NCBI RefSeq assembly: GCF_014356525.2
Contig: NC_052518.1
Location: 4,878,162-4,942,161 of the forward strand
Length of the DNA stretch: 64,000 bases
Source of the DNA: Nilaparvata lugens
Lineage: Eukaryota > Arthropoda > Insecta > Hemiptera > Delphacidae
Direction: 5' to 3'
The notes under the pieces were generated by a model. It ran no database searches, was not told where the DNA came from, and saw only the letters and a list, made by a program, of their open reading frames with translations. Both the position numbers and the translations under genes were made by a program. Of this stretch, positions 1 through 13,100 are shown in pieces. How positions within the stretch are numbered: position 1 is the stretch's first letter; each line of letters begins with the position of its first letter.

Positions 1-270
1 TCTCTCACATTTTTTTGAACGGAGAAGAAATTTATGCGGATGGCTTCCAATGAACTGTTTGTGGACTTGAAAACTATAACTTCACAAATAGAACAGATGT
101 AGATGGATTCAAGTTTCTGTTCTTGTGAGCTTGACTTCAAGTTTGAAAAACACATTCATTTTATATAAAACTTGAATTCTAGAAGACTTGACTAATTAAG
201 ATAAAGAAATATTTTGAAAATATATATTCAGGTTTATCATAATCATAATTATTTATAATAATTTATAAAT

Positions 271-860
271 ATTTTCACTATTTGTTTGTATGTTTTAATA
301 CTGTAATAGTACTTAGTTTATATTTTTATCAAATAGCCTATCTTTGTAAATATTGCCACACCTGTAATGTGAAAAATAACCTTTGTTTTTAATTTTTGTT
401 TCTATTTCTGAGTCATCTCATTAAATAGTCAGTATTATAATCCTTGTCCTTATTACATCAGATAGCCATTTATTATTGTTTTTTCATATAGACATATTAC
501 ATTTATTTCTGCTACTTTTCTTTTAGATTACCCAACTCCAAATCACAACACCCTCCCCCCTCCCATGTCAAACATTTCATTTAGAAATTGTTATTACACA
601 AATTATATCTCATCCTTATATTAATTAATCATATGTATTCCATTGGATATTTTCACTATTTGTTTGTATGTTTTAATACTGTAATAGTACTTAGTTTATA
701 TTTTTATCAAATAGCCAACCTTTGTAAATATTGTCACACCTGTAATGTTTCCCATCTGCTTCCTGTAAATATCAGCTTCAGTTGCCACTGAAGATGTTGC
801 CATAGGCAACGAAAACTAGTTTTGGTGAATAAAAATGTTATAGTGGAATTCTACAACATC
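271..860 (+). repeat. Direct repeat pair of ~100 bp and retroelement-like 3' tail
   Basis: A ~100-bp segment at 271-372 recurs almost unchanged at 649-750. The second copy runs into 'gttgccataggcaacgaaa' and 'gaataaaaatg', a small hairpin plus AATAAA that looks like the 3' tail of a non-LTR retroelement. No coding remnant is seen in 1-1029 apart from weak ORFs. Confidence 0.5.
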
Positions 861-1029
861 TTTTTTCCTTTCTTTATCTTAATATGGAGAAGTTCCACAA
901 TATCTCTGATAAAAGTGTTAAAGTTAGACTTGACTAATGCAAACGCCACTTGATTGATGAATTAAATTCAAAAGATTATCTGACAGAGAATAGTGAATTC
1001 AAAATAACCTGTTCCATCAAAATTCACAG

Positions 1030-1188
1030 TTGAATTTGTATGAAAACTGTTACAGACTCTTCAAGCTGAGGAAATCATACCTTGACAAGGAGTACAGTAA
1101 TATTCTTACACATGGTGCAAAGTCAGTGGCTTCATTCAGTTCTGGAACGTCTCAGATAATTATCATAGCTGAAGCTACTAATAGGAAG
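1030..1188 (+). CDS. Exon A (first seen): EAR-like repeat
   Basis: Follows 'aaattcacag' and ends at 'aggaag|gtgaga', phase 0 to 0, 53 codons. The segment HGAKSVASF followed by SQIIIIAEA fits the EAR blade pattern of a 'GA..v..F' turn and then a hydrophobic strand. The frame is open upstream only to 997, so the acceptor at 1029 is likely but not proven; 'tgttacag' at 1048-1055 is an alternative. The start codon of the gene is upstream of the window. Confidence 0.6.
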
Positions 1189-4100
1189 GTGAGATTACAG
1201 AGTGTGAGGATAATAGGTACATATTAACATAGAGAAACAATAGCGTAAGTAGATATCCCATGGTATAGGGAATTTATGTCGCAACTTTTACTGTTATTTC
1301 AAGCCGATTACTGTCGATTATTGTCAATTTTGACTGTTTTGTTGGGGTGAAAGTGTATGATCGGCACAATTTGAGAGACTACCTGCGTCACACACCATTT
1401 TGGGAGAGAAATACGTGAACTATCGGCTTGAGATAACAGTAAAAATTGCGACATTAACGCCCTATACCATGAGATATCTACTTATGCTATCGTTTCTCTA
1501 TGATATTAACTAAGTGGCATGACAGTGCCATTGCAACAGCAGTGGTAATATTGCATCTAGAATTTATTCTCTCTGTTTGGAAATTCCAACAATATCTTTA
1601 TACTGAAGATGATGCCCACATGAGCACTAAGGCTTGTGCGTGGGTAATGAGTGAGAGGGATGATGATGAGAGATAATGACTACTTTTCAGATGATCGGGA
1701 CTGACGGCTCATCATCTCCTCCGAAAGACGGGAAATCTACATACCTTCAGCGTTCAGTACGAAACCTGCTTTACTGAGGACAGACCATCAGTCTGTTCCA
1801 TGTTTAATCAATTTTTTTGCATGAAATAATCAATTTGAATCAACTTGGTGAGGGTATAATTAGCGAACCAGCAAATTCTTCGAGTATGAAGCTTTGATAG
1901 TTTCAAATTGTGCACAGAATTTTATTCAGAGTGATTGAGTTACTTTGTGATGAAGGGCCGGCTTCCGAGCTCGGCATTTGGCCAAGTCCTACACTTAAAA
2001 CAGCTGCAGTCAGAAAATTAGCTTTCCAAAACGGGGCATAGTCGCAGTTTTTATAACAGTAGTCACAGTTTTTATTTTCTTATTTCTATAATTTGAAACG
2101 TTTTTCCTTGTTGAAATTAAACATTTCTAAATAATTAAAAATAGTTGAAACTTCACACTATTTTCTCTTTATTTTACTTTGTAATCAATTTTCTAGTTTT
2201 TCGAAATTTAATTTTCGCCACACTGCACAGAAAGCAGCTGTTCTCTAGTCCCTATGTAGATCTGAAAGACATTGTTTGCAGACGACTCTCGTCTGACGTC
2301 AGAACAGGTTTCTTTCCGGCCTAGGCCGGAAAGAGTACCCTTTCCAGCCGCTAACATGGAACTAAGAAAGGTGATCAAAAAACAGCTAATCAAAAAACTT
2401 TTCATTATTTGTGTTCATTATTCAATAATTAAAACATTTATAGACTAATAATATCATCTTATTGTCATTTGAAAGAATAAAAAAGTATAAACTCAACCTC
2501 CCACATAATTGAACATCATCTTTCAGGTTATTTCGACAAATCAGAATCAAAAAAAAATATTTGGACAATTTCTTGATATTCAGATTACCTCAGATTTGCT
2601 AGAGCTATCACCTTCCACTTCTTCTTTCGGAAGTGCTTAGTAAACAATTATTATCATATATACATATTGTTTATTTTTGTGTGTGGCGAAAAATAGAGTT
2701 TGCACCACGGGCAAAAATGTTTTTCCGGCTCTCAATCTTTTCTAGTCCTCGGCCTACGGCCTCGGACTTGAAAACCGATTTCGACCCGGAAAAATCTCAT
2801 TTTCTGCTCTAGGTGCGAAATATACTATTAAGCGTGGACTGCGACTACGCCCCGTTTCGGAAAACCAATTTCCTGACTCCAGCTGTTTAAAGTCTAGAAC
2901 TTAGCTAAATCCTGAGCTCAGAAGCCAGCCCTGAATGTGTCCAATATTTTAAGTATGTTTAGTATGCTAATATTGTAATATTATCAAGTGACCAAACTCA
3001 TAAGTATGATAAGTATTGTAATTATCAAGTTGTAAGCGATCATAAAAATATAATACAAAATCCAGAAGCATATCAACAATGAAGAATAAATCTATATCAC
3101 AACTGAATTGAATCAAAACATATCTCCTATTCGGAGTATGATCACTATTTCCTCTATTCTATTTTGTTTAATTTTCTAGTTTTTTTTTTTTAAATTCAAT
3201 TCAAACGTGACTATGATAATGACTGCTACCTACTACGCCCCGTTTCGGAAAGCCAATTTTCTGACTCCAGCTGTTTTAAGTCTAGGACTTAGCCAAATCC
3301 TGAGCTCGGAAACCGGCCGTAAGAAGTTAGAGTGCGATTTATTCGTTTATTGTGAATACATTACTAATCATAGTATGAATATGGTTGAGATATTGTTCAT
3401 TGTGAATGCAATTCACAAATTCACCGATCATATATTATAAATAATGAGATAGAGCCGAAGGCTTGGCCCGAAAATTTAATTTCTAAAAATAGCTGTACTA
3501 TAATAATACTTGTGGATAATAGAAAATAAATATGTCATTGTAAATATTGTTCCCGAACCGAAAACTGTACATATAGCTCTGGACATGTATGATAAGTTCA
3601 TCGGTTTATTATTGAAGATGATTATTTATTGTTCAAATGAGTTCAAATTATCATTGTATCTCTTCATTTTATAAAGAATTATTTGTATGTTCGATTAATA
3701 AGTAAGAATAATTTACTTTGTATCGATGTGTAGTTCATCTCTAGGCCTATAATAATGATTCAGGTTTCTCAAATGAACTGAATCTGATAAGATTCCAAGC
3801 ATAGACGGACTACTGTGCTATGAGTGACTGATATTTAGTGCTAACTTCCCAGTTGCCTTATAAAGTTTATTGAGTGCTATCGCATGACATTGTGTAGCCC
3901 GTTCACTCTGTAGCCTACTGTGAGAACTTTGACAAAAACTAGAAGATAAGGATGAGATATAGATTAAATAATAACTGTCAACTCCGGCTGACAGCTTCGG
4001 CTATGCCTAAGAATTTTCGGATTATTATGAACTATGGTATTGATTGTTGACGAATGATATTGTATTTAATTTTATCTTATTTTGTATTGTTTTTTGAAGT

Positions 4101-7100
4101 GAAAAATAAATTCTTTATCTATCTAATGAGATAGAGCCGAAGGCTTGGCCCGAAACTATTGTTCTCTCAAATTTTAATACAGAATAACATTCACAAATAA
4201 ATATTTTATGAATAACTAATGAGTTTATGATTTGTGACAAGTCACAAATAGTCACTGTTCCTTGTTTCAATTGAGTGCTTAGGTTATTCAATTTATCTGA
4301 ATATGGAATAACATTTAGATTTACCAAGGAATAGATTACAAACAGCAACTGAGAATATATGAGTTTTGACAAGAGATGTCAGTCTCTGTTCCTTGTTACA
4401 GGTGAGTTCTCAAGTTCTACGATTTTCTCACTCGAAAAAGAGACTGGAGAGAATCCAATTACTGGAAACAAAACGGCCGGAGAGTGTAAAACATTTCCGA
4501 GCTTTTGAAAGCAACTTTGTGCTTGTTTGCGAACAGACTTCGCCCAGCACCATCTATTGGTGGAATGGTGAGTTAACATACAGTTCCACATTGCTTCAAT
4601 TCTTTATTGATCATGAAGGAAATCATATTTACAGTAGGGATGGGTATCGAAAGACAAAACATCGATGTTTTGAACATCGATGTTTTTCCTCCTGAACATC
4701 GATAAGTGAAAAACATCGAACAGTAAACATCGATGTTTAAAACATCGACGTGTTGCCGTACATTTTACGGAAGATTATTATATCCTTAGAGTAACTCAGA
4801 TTTTGAAATCAATTTCCTTTTTCATGTACATGTAAAAGAAAGGGACAGAGCTTTTAAAAAGTAGTTAACAATAAAGGAATATTATTGATTGGCAGCAACG
4901 AAACTGAAAGTTAATAAATTGTTTGTAGTTGTAGGTAATCAGACTCTACGTTATCAATGGAGATTAAATATCAATCTCCATTGATAACGTAGAGTCTGAT
5001 TACCTACATCGATTGATATTTAATCGAATATAAAAAAGAAAATCCAATGATCTAAAATATTGTTTTATAGATTTGAATATTTGTTTAGTATAAGAGAAAT
5101 TAAGACGGTATTATTATTTTGTCCAAATCTCGAAATACTTAAAAATACAAAAAAAACTAAAGTGACTACAATTTTATCTGGAGCTATTGTTTCAATATTT
5201 TAACTGTTACTAACTGGAATTACAGCAATTTTAGACTTGGTATTCAAGTAACAGTCTTTCAAATAATTGAAGTCAGGTTGTGACTAGAAAGATACATCAA
5301 CTCTATTATAGTTCACAAGATTTGTCATCTTCATAGTTGAGTCAGAAACCTCTCGGGATATCCTCGAAGATTCTGTCTTGGGATTTCATCCTAAGCTAAT
5401 TTTAGCAATCATTGTTACTCATAATCGTATTCATTCAATACCTGACTGTTTTATCAAGGAAATGAGAATGAATAGAGGTGTTTTTATGGCTATCTACACT
5501 CCATACTATACAAGGACCTCTATTCCAGAGCTAGATTAACAATTGGTATTAAACGTATGTTGAGGAAAGCACTTGTAATAAGAAAAACTCTTTCTCCCTA
5601 AGAAACGAAAAATCCGACCACTTATTCAATTATAAATAGGCATCTAACCTTGACAAGGGCCACAGTTATGTAAATCTTCAAGAGTATCCAACAGTCTCAC
5701 ATAAAAATACAGAGAGCCTGATTGAAAAATTCCTTTTTGTTGGGAAAAACATCGAATGACCGATGTCTGGGTAAAACCATCGATAAGTGAAAAACATCGA
5801 ACAGTAAACATCGATGTTAAAAACATTGATGTTTGATGTTGAAACATCGATGTTTCTAAACATCGATGTATCGATACCCATCCCTAATTTACAGCTATTA
5901 GGAAACTTACTTATATCGATTGAGAATAATATATATTAACAACTCCATCAACATTCTTGTGCAATGTCCAACACATGGCTTCAAATGTACGTATTCACGT
6001 ACATTTTCATGTATGTTTTGAATAGAAGTTTGAGATTGATGAATGAAATATACACGATACGTCATAATAAGGATATTCATCACGTTTCTAATAGCATCAT
6101 TCTATCACGCATCGATAAATGCATATAGTGAGGTCCACGTTATAATGGCAGTGTATGATTGATAATAGTGTTGTTATCCTTGTCTAACATGCAACAAAAC
6201 AGATAGCACTATCTCTCTCTAGCTTTGCAATGTTGTCAGTTGGCCAGAAATATTTTATTTTACTTTTGACAGTGACTGTACAGAAGTAGACAAACAATAC
6301 TCAGCCGCCATGTTCTATTTTGATTTATAACAAAATTATATAGTAGAGGATTCGTATAATTAATTTTAAATGTATTTTTGAATAAATGGAATTATTTTTA
6401 GATATTACTGTATGAGAAACACAAATTATACTTAAAATGCAACTTTGAAAGTTAATAACTTTGAGACCATCCTAGACTTCAGTTTACCGGAATAGGTTAG
6501 GCCTACACTGGTACCGGTGTAAATAATATTGAAAGGTTATTTCATCATTATTTCCATTCAAATTATCTCATTATAGATAGAATTTCTATTTTTCTATTAT
6601 TTTTAAAAGAAATTGGAATAGAATACCTAGCGAAAAACTCAATTGCTGTTGTTTTGAAGTTCAGATTGGTGAATCACAGCTTTTCAAATTAGCCGCCATT
6701 TCAGGCTTGTAAATCTGATAGTCGCTTGATGCTAAGTCTGGGCTATACGCCAGATGGTCAAAAACGTGCCATTTAAACCCGTCAAGAAGATGCTTCGTCA
6801 CCGCAGCACTGTGAGGACGGGCGTTGTCACCCTTGGTCCCCTTCATCATGAATGTCGTCCATCTTTAAATTTCCTACACCAATCACGCACTGCACTGTCA
6901 CTCATAAAGCTTTCACCATATACTCGTTTCATTCTACGGTGAATTTCTGCTGCGAATAACCCTTCAGCTTGCAAAAAACGAATTACACTTCGCAACTCAC
7001 AATTGGCGGGAGATTCTATCATATTAGCCATGTTTATGTGTTGCTAGATGAACTGGTAATGACGACAGATGGCCGAAAACGAGTGAGATATAGTGTGAGA

Positions 7101-10100
7101 TGTGCATAGTCAGCTGCCGTGCATTGTTGGCCAATGCCGCTCGCATTGCCATCTAGCAGCACGATCGGAAGTTGAAAAAAAAATAGCCCTCGTAGTTTAT
7201 CAATCACCCAATTTTTCCAACGTTAGTTTACTAATAATTTTCGTTTTGAATATAAATTGTATTTGAGTCTCATTGGGCCCGTTCTGGGTACATAGAATGT
7301 GGTAGATTGTTCGATTCACAATTTCTAAGGTAAAAAGTTCCGCGTCCCATGGGAAGAATTTTGACAGTTTCTGTACCAGAAACCAGTTCCAGTTCCAAGT
7401 TCCTGCCCCACAGTCAAAGCCTGGTAAATTGTTACAATTCCAACTATCCGAGCTCTTATTGGTTGATTGAATTGTAGTCTGCTTGCTTCTCTGCGCATGC
7501 GCTGATAGCTCGTTTACCATAGCGTAGCCATAGAATACATAACCAACAAAATGATGTTTGATAACCATTCGTTAAATGAATTTTTCTCAATAGGAAATTT
7601 GAGAGTATTGGAATGAAAGAAATGCACTTCCAGACGGTAAGTTTTAAAAACAGCCTTTCTTCATTTACGCAGCTAGTAAACGACACATTTTGGTGTAAAT
7701 GAACTTTATAAGTGCGCCCCAAAAGCTTGAACCAACGATTTTGAAATGACGTTCCATGGGAACATTTTGCACTAGTCACGTGATGGAACAATTATTTACG
7801 ATTGGAACTGGAACAATTTACTGGACACAGAACGTACACACTGTTACGATGATATGTACATTGTTACGTTAAGCAATTAAGAAACATATTTGGGTTTCTA
7901 TTTATTGTTTTCATTGAAAAATTGTGAATGAATAAATAAACTCTGCTATAAATACATTGAGTTCATCAACATCACAGCAACACATGTCTGATAAAATTTG
8001 CAGATGGAGAATTCCTGAAATGGCTGGATGTACCATTCATGTACGGAAATTGCTTGTTTTCAATTAAGCAAGTGAACGACCAAACTTTATTCCTCAACAC
8101 ACTGCAAGTGAGTACGGTACTCCAGTATTTTCTACACTCAAAACAAAGTTCTATAATTTATTAAATTTGCTATTCAACTGCAGATTGAAACATCATTTCC
8201 ACTCACAATACTAGTTCATGATTATGGTTGAACAATAGTTCAATAAATTCAATAAATAGTCGATCAATATTTTACCGAGCGAAGTGAGGTCTAAGATTCA
8301 ATTCGACGGTTTTGCATTTCTCTTCATGTTTAAATGTTTATGTGTTGAGCATTTACGGCGAAACGCAGCAATAGATTTTCATGAAATTTGACAGGTAATC
8401 ACTTATTTATGAAAGGCCTCTTGTCACTTAAAGTCAATTTTTCAGCAGCTAAAAAAATGTCTCTTATATTAATCCATTGTTGATAATTCCAGTTTTTTCA
8501 ATTCCAATTATTATTTCAATCACATTCACATACATATATTCTGCTCACAAAATGTCAAATCAATTTCTCACATAATTATTAACAATATAAAATACTGACA
8601 TGAGGCCTTTCATAAATTAATGTGTGATAAGAGCCCTTTCAAAAATAAAGCTTTTTATCACAACTGGAAGTGTTTTGTTGTTGGAATAATACACATATTT
8701 TGTTGAATAATCACTCATATAATTATAAAACAAAATTTCAATAAAAGATTGGAAATATTTTTAGTTCATTGATCATTGGAAATCAAGACATTGCAACATT
8801 GTGAAATCATAACACTCCTTAATCGATAGAAGACATTTCAATTTTCTGTATCAACCATCAAAAATACAAGATAAAGTAAATAGAACTGTGAAATAGTACA
8901 ATCCAATAGAAATAATGAATAATACAAATTGATACTGATAAACTATTTAATTTGAACTGATTAAAGTAATCTAGCAAAGTGTACAAAAATTGAATCAAAC
9001 TTCTTGCCTTTTGCCTTTTTTCGTTGGCCAATTTTGTATATTGTTATAGAATGGTCTGAATTCAACAGGGATGTATTGAAGTGTTTTTTTTAATCATTCA
9101 ATTTTTCTTCATTGATTAACCGCTTGTTATCATATGCCTGTTTGGTGGGCATTGATACAGCAGCTGATTGATTGTTCAATAAATTGAAATGTCTTTCATT
9201 GATCCCATTAATGAACTCAGATACTAAAATGCACCCTCTTTTGGAACTCTCACAAACAAACTCATGATATTTTGTGAGAGTAAAGTACTCCCGTTTACCT
9301 TTTTCGCTCTCTGGCTTTCAACAGAAGCTGTACATTTTTTATAATGCAATGTTTTATAATGCAAATAATTATTAACAACAATATTATACTTTATGAGACA
9401 GTAATAATGATTGTAAATAATGTAAGCAGCAGCTGAACATGAACATAACCTAGAACCTAGTCACGGCACGGTTACTATAGTGAGGTCCACGTTATAATGA
9501 CAGTATTTCATCAACTTTATTTTTGCTATCCTTGTCTATCATTTGACAAAGCCGGTGATACTATCTTTTTCTAGGTCCACAACGATGACAATGTCTTTGA
9601 CAGTGTAGAAATATAATTAATTAATGCACAGAATCGGTATCGCTATTAATTCTTCTATCTTTATTCACTGCCATTATAACATGGACCACACTATAGTCGC
9701 AACACTTCTACGCAAGCGCAACATAACAGCTGTTGCTTACTGAGCAGCGGTTTGGTTTTGTAGAGCCTCCTGTCAGTGACATGAGTCCTTTCATAAATAT
9801 ACGCATTCTGAACGGCTGTGTTACTAAGCATACAGACATGAGACAAGAGACCTTTCATAAGTAAACGTGCAGCTTTGCATTGAGAATTGATTTTTGTCAC
9901 TTTTTAAAAATGGCTGAAAATGTGACATGAGGCCTTTCATAAATAAGCGATTCATTATGCTCCTTTTTAAATTGCGCGTCAACGTAAATAGGCCTACAAG
10001 ATTTTTGGAAATTTTTAATTTCAAGGTTAATATAAAAGGAAAAGGAGCCTCCTCCATACGCCAATATTAGAGTAAAAATCAGACTACAGAATTATTCATC

Positions 10101-13100
10101 ATAAATCAGCTGTCGAGAGGATTATAAATTGCATGCCATGACGCATGCAATTCAATATCTCAATGTAACTTGGTAAAAAATCAGCTGCTGTGTGGACTAT
10201 TAATTGCATGCCTCATTGAATGCAATTTTTATGCACCATTAAATGAACTATTGATTGCATGCAATAACGCATGCAATTAATAACTGAAATAACATAGTAT
10301 TGTCTCTCGACCTTTCTCTGCTTTGAACTCGGGCTGTCCTGTTGCCAGTATGTCTTGAAGGAGATTAACTTTTGATGTTGGCATTTTTGTTACACCAACC
10401 CCAACAGCCATTAGCCGTTTTCACAGCCGACACGACATACAGACAGGATTTAATCTGATGGACAGTATAAGAGGAGGCTGTGGTTTATAACTGCACGAGG
10501 TCTACTGTACACAGAACTACTAGTATAGTTCGATAAATTCATGTTTCTTTTTATAGGGCTTCTCAATAGCTTATTGAACTGGTCAAAACCGATCGTGTCT
10601 TGGAAAAAAAGAGAGGGAACTGATTATTTGAGTCATTATAGTCAGGTCTACGTTATAATGGGAGTATTTTATTGACTATCCTTGTCTATCATTCGACAAA
10701 GCAGATAGCGCTATCTTTCTCCAGCTCTGCAACGTTGCAAGATCAATTTAACAAGTAGAAATATAATTAATTGATAAAATATTCAATCTCAATAATACTA
10801 TAAAACATGTATTTCTCAGTCTTCAAGTTTATATTTTCTTACAAATAAAAAATAAATGGATCATTTTAATCAAGTATGAACAGTAAGGGCCGTTTGCACA
10901 GTGTAAGTTTAAGCTAAAGCTTAAACCAAATCTGGATTTTTTCTTGGTTTAAACTAAAATTCCGTTTGCGCAGTATCAGTTTAAACTCTGTATTGAGTTA
11001 AAACTCTGGGAAAGTTTAAACCTCCAAAACGGGAGGTTTAAACCAAATAATTTGGATTAACTAGACATCTGTAAGATTTGATGGGGAAACAGCTGATAGT
11101 AAATTATTTTTCGACGGTTGTTTTTAATGCTTCTGTAGACGATTATAATTATTTAGGTTATAGTGAATCATTATTGATAGAATTGGCAGGAATTGATAGA
11201 TGTTTTTAATGCGATTGATATTGATGACTGCGAAGAAATTTTGGAACTGAGAAAAATTGGACAAAAAACGAATCATTCAAATTTCTGGGATGATAGAGCA
11301 TTTTTTTAACGGTTTTGCTTGAGTAAAGCAAGTGTCAATTCAGTATTTGATTGAATAAACCACTTGATAGGAAATAAGACAATTTTTATCAGTGGTCTTT
11401 GATTAGAAAACATGTTTTTAATAACACATAACTGAGATATTTTGCTTTCGAGAGATTTTTTATAAACGAGGAAGACCGTAGTAGATTTTCATAACAAAAT
11501 AAGGTTTTTATCTTACATTCTAGATTATATTTTTTGGTGCCAACTAAATATAAGTTTGTTTCTAATAGTAATATAGCATTTCATCATTTTTTGAAGAATT
11601 TCTTGATCGCTTTTCACTTTTATTACCGTACAACTTACAGCTCTGTGTTATTTTGACCAGGAAATTGTAGCTACATAACCTCAAATTACTGATGGTTTGT
11701 AAACAAATAGCAAATTTCCTGTAAAAATTATCCTTCCTGATATTATAAACGATGACATTCTATTACCAACTTAACGCTAAACTAGTTTAACTTAAACTGG
11801 ATTAGTAAATGCACTGAGAAAACCGATTCAAGTTTAAACTTTCAGATTAACTTAATCGAGTTAAGCAATCTATACTGTGCAATCTATACTAGGCCCTTAA
11901 TAATATTAGGCCTACATCAGATATACCGGTGTCAGCTATCCCCAGAAAACAGTGGCAAATCAGAGAATCGGCAACGCCGTTCTCCCATCTTACCAAAATA
12001 ACGTGAGCCTCTCCAGATTTCAAAATTATAGTATTCATGATTCAATGTGAAAGGGCTTCTCAATAGTTAATTGGATTGGCCAAAACCACGATCCTGTCTT
12101 GGATAAAAGAGTGAAATATTTTCACCATTTCAGTTATACAGTAATCATGTTTTGTAGATAATGTTGCATGAACAGATTCAACTAAACAGAGGTTTAAATA
12201 ATCAATTTTATCGTAGTTGGTTCTATAAATAATAGTTTACATGATCAATTCAATCATAAAAATCGATTACATATTTAACAGATGTGAGTTCTGATACTCT
12301 GTTATGTGGAAAGCAAATAGGGACCAGTTGTCTCAAAAAATAAAATTTGAGATATAATTTTTCCTCAATAAAGAAGACTATAAAGAACAATTTTAAAAAA
12401 ATTCAGATTGATATCTTGAAAAATGACTGAGTAGGCATAACTATTCAAACATAAAAACAGGGCAATTTTATAACTCCATAACGACAACTGTTCACTTTTC
12501 TGCAACATTACATGATTGTGTTCATATAATCGACGAAAAAATCGATTCTGATCAACAAAGGAGATTTTACTGCATGATAATTGATTGAAAACTCGAAATT
12601 AGTCTCTATTATTGTCTGCCCTGAAAATTTTACTCTTCCGACAACTGGTCCCTTTTCGCTTTCCACATCACATGATATGATAATTATGTTTTCTGCATTG
12701 ATTCTATTCCTCTTAGGAACAATGTTTTTAAGGCAAGTGTAAATCGTTTAGAGAAATTGCAGAGTTCTCAATCATTTATCTATGCTGGGAACATGCGGGA
12801 GAGCATCAAGCTATCCTATCAAATTGCAGACTATTAACAACCACAGTTGAAGTGCTCAATTCCCCTGATGTGGCCGCGATCTTTCTCCCATTCTTCTCCC
12901 ATATTCTTCTCCCTTTCTTCTGCCATTCTTCCCCGTTCTTCTCCCTTTCTTCGCCCTTTCTTCTCCTTTTTTTCTCCCTTTCTTCTGTCATTCCTCCCCG
13001 TTCTTCCTCGATCTTCTCCCTTTCTTCTCCCATTTTTCTCCCGTTTCTCCCGAGTCATTCTTAGCATTTCTCAAAAAACCATTAGTGTTGGAATCAGTCG

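Larger units (their letters stand above)
8283..10535. mobile_element. Repeat family E, split by a 1.55-kb TIR element
   Basis: Family E is recognised by 'gcgcatttacggcgaaacgc', 'ggagcctcctccatacgcca' and paired 'attgcatgc' palindromes, and recurs at 22.4-24.6, 36.7-37.1 and 59.6-60.0 kb. Here its two halves (8283-8397 and about 9953-10535) are separated by another element. No ORF of known type. Confidence 0.6.

Noticed and set aside
1..110. Possible short coding stretch (MRMASNELFVDLKT...)
   Set aside because: No convincing donor site and no motif linking it to exon A; frame stops at 105.
588..791. 67-codon frame
   Set aside because: Lies inside a repeated AT-rich block; composition is repeat-driven.
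7200..7791. Two overlapping minus-strand frames
   Set aside because: No family motif, no splice support, overlapping frames on the same strand.
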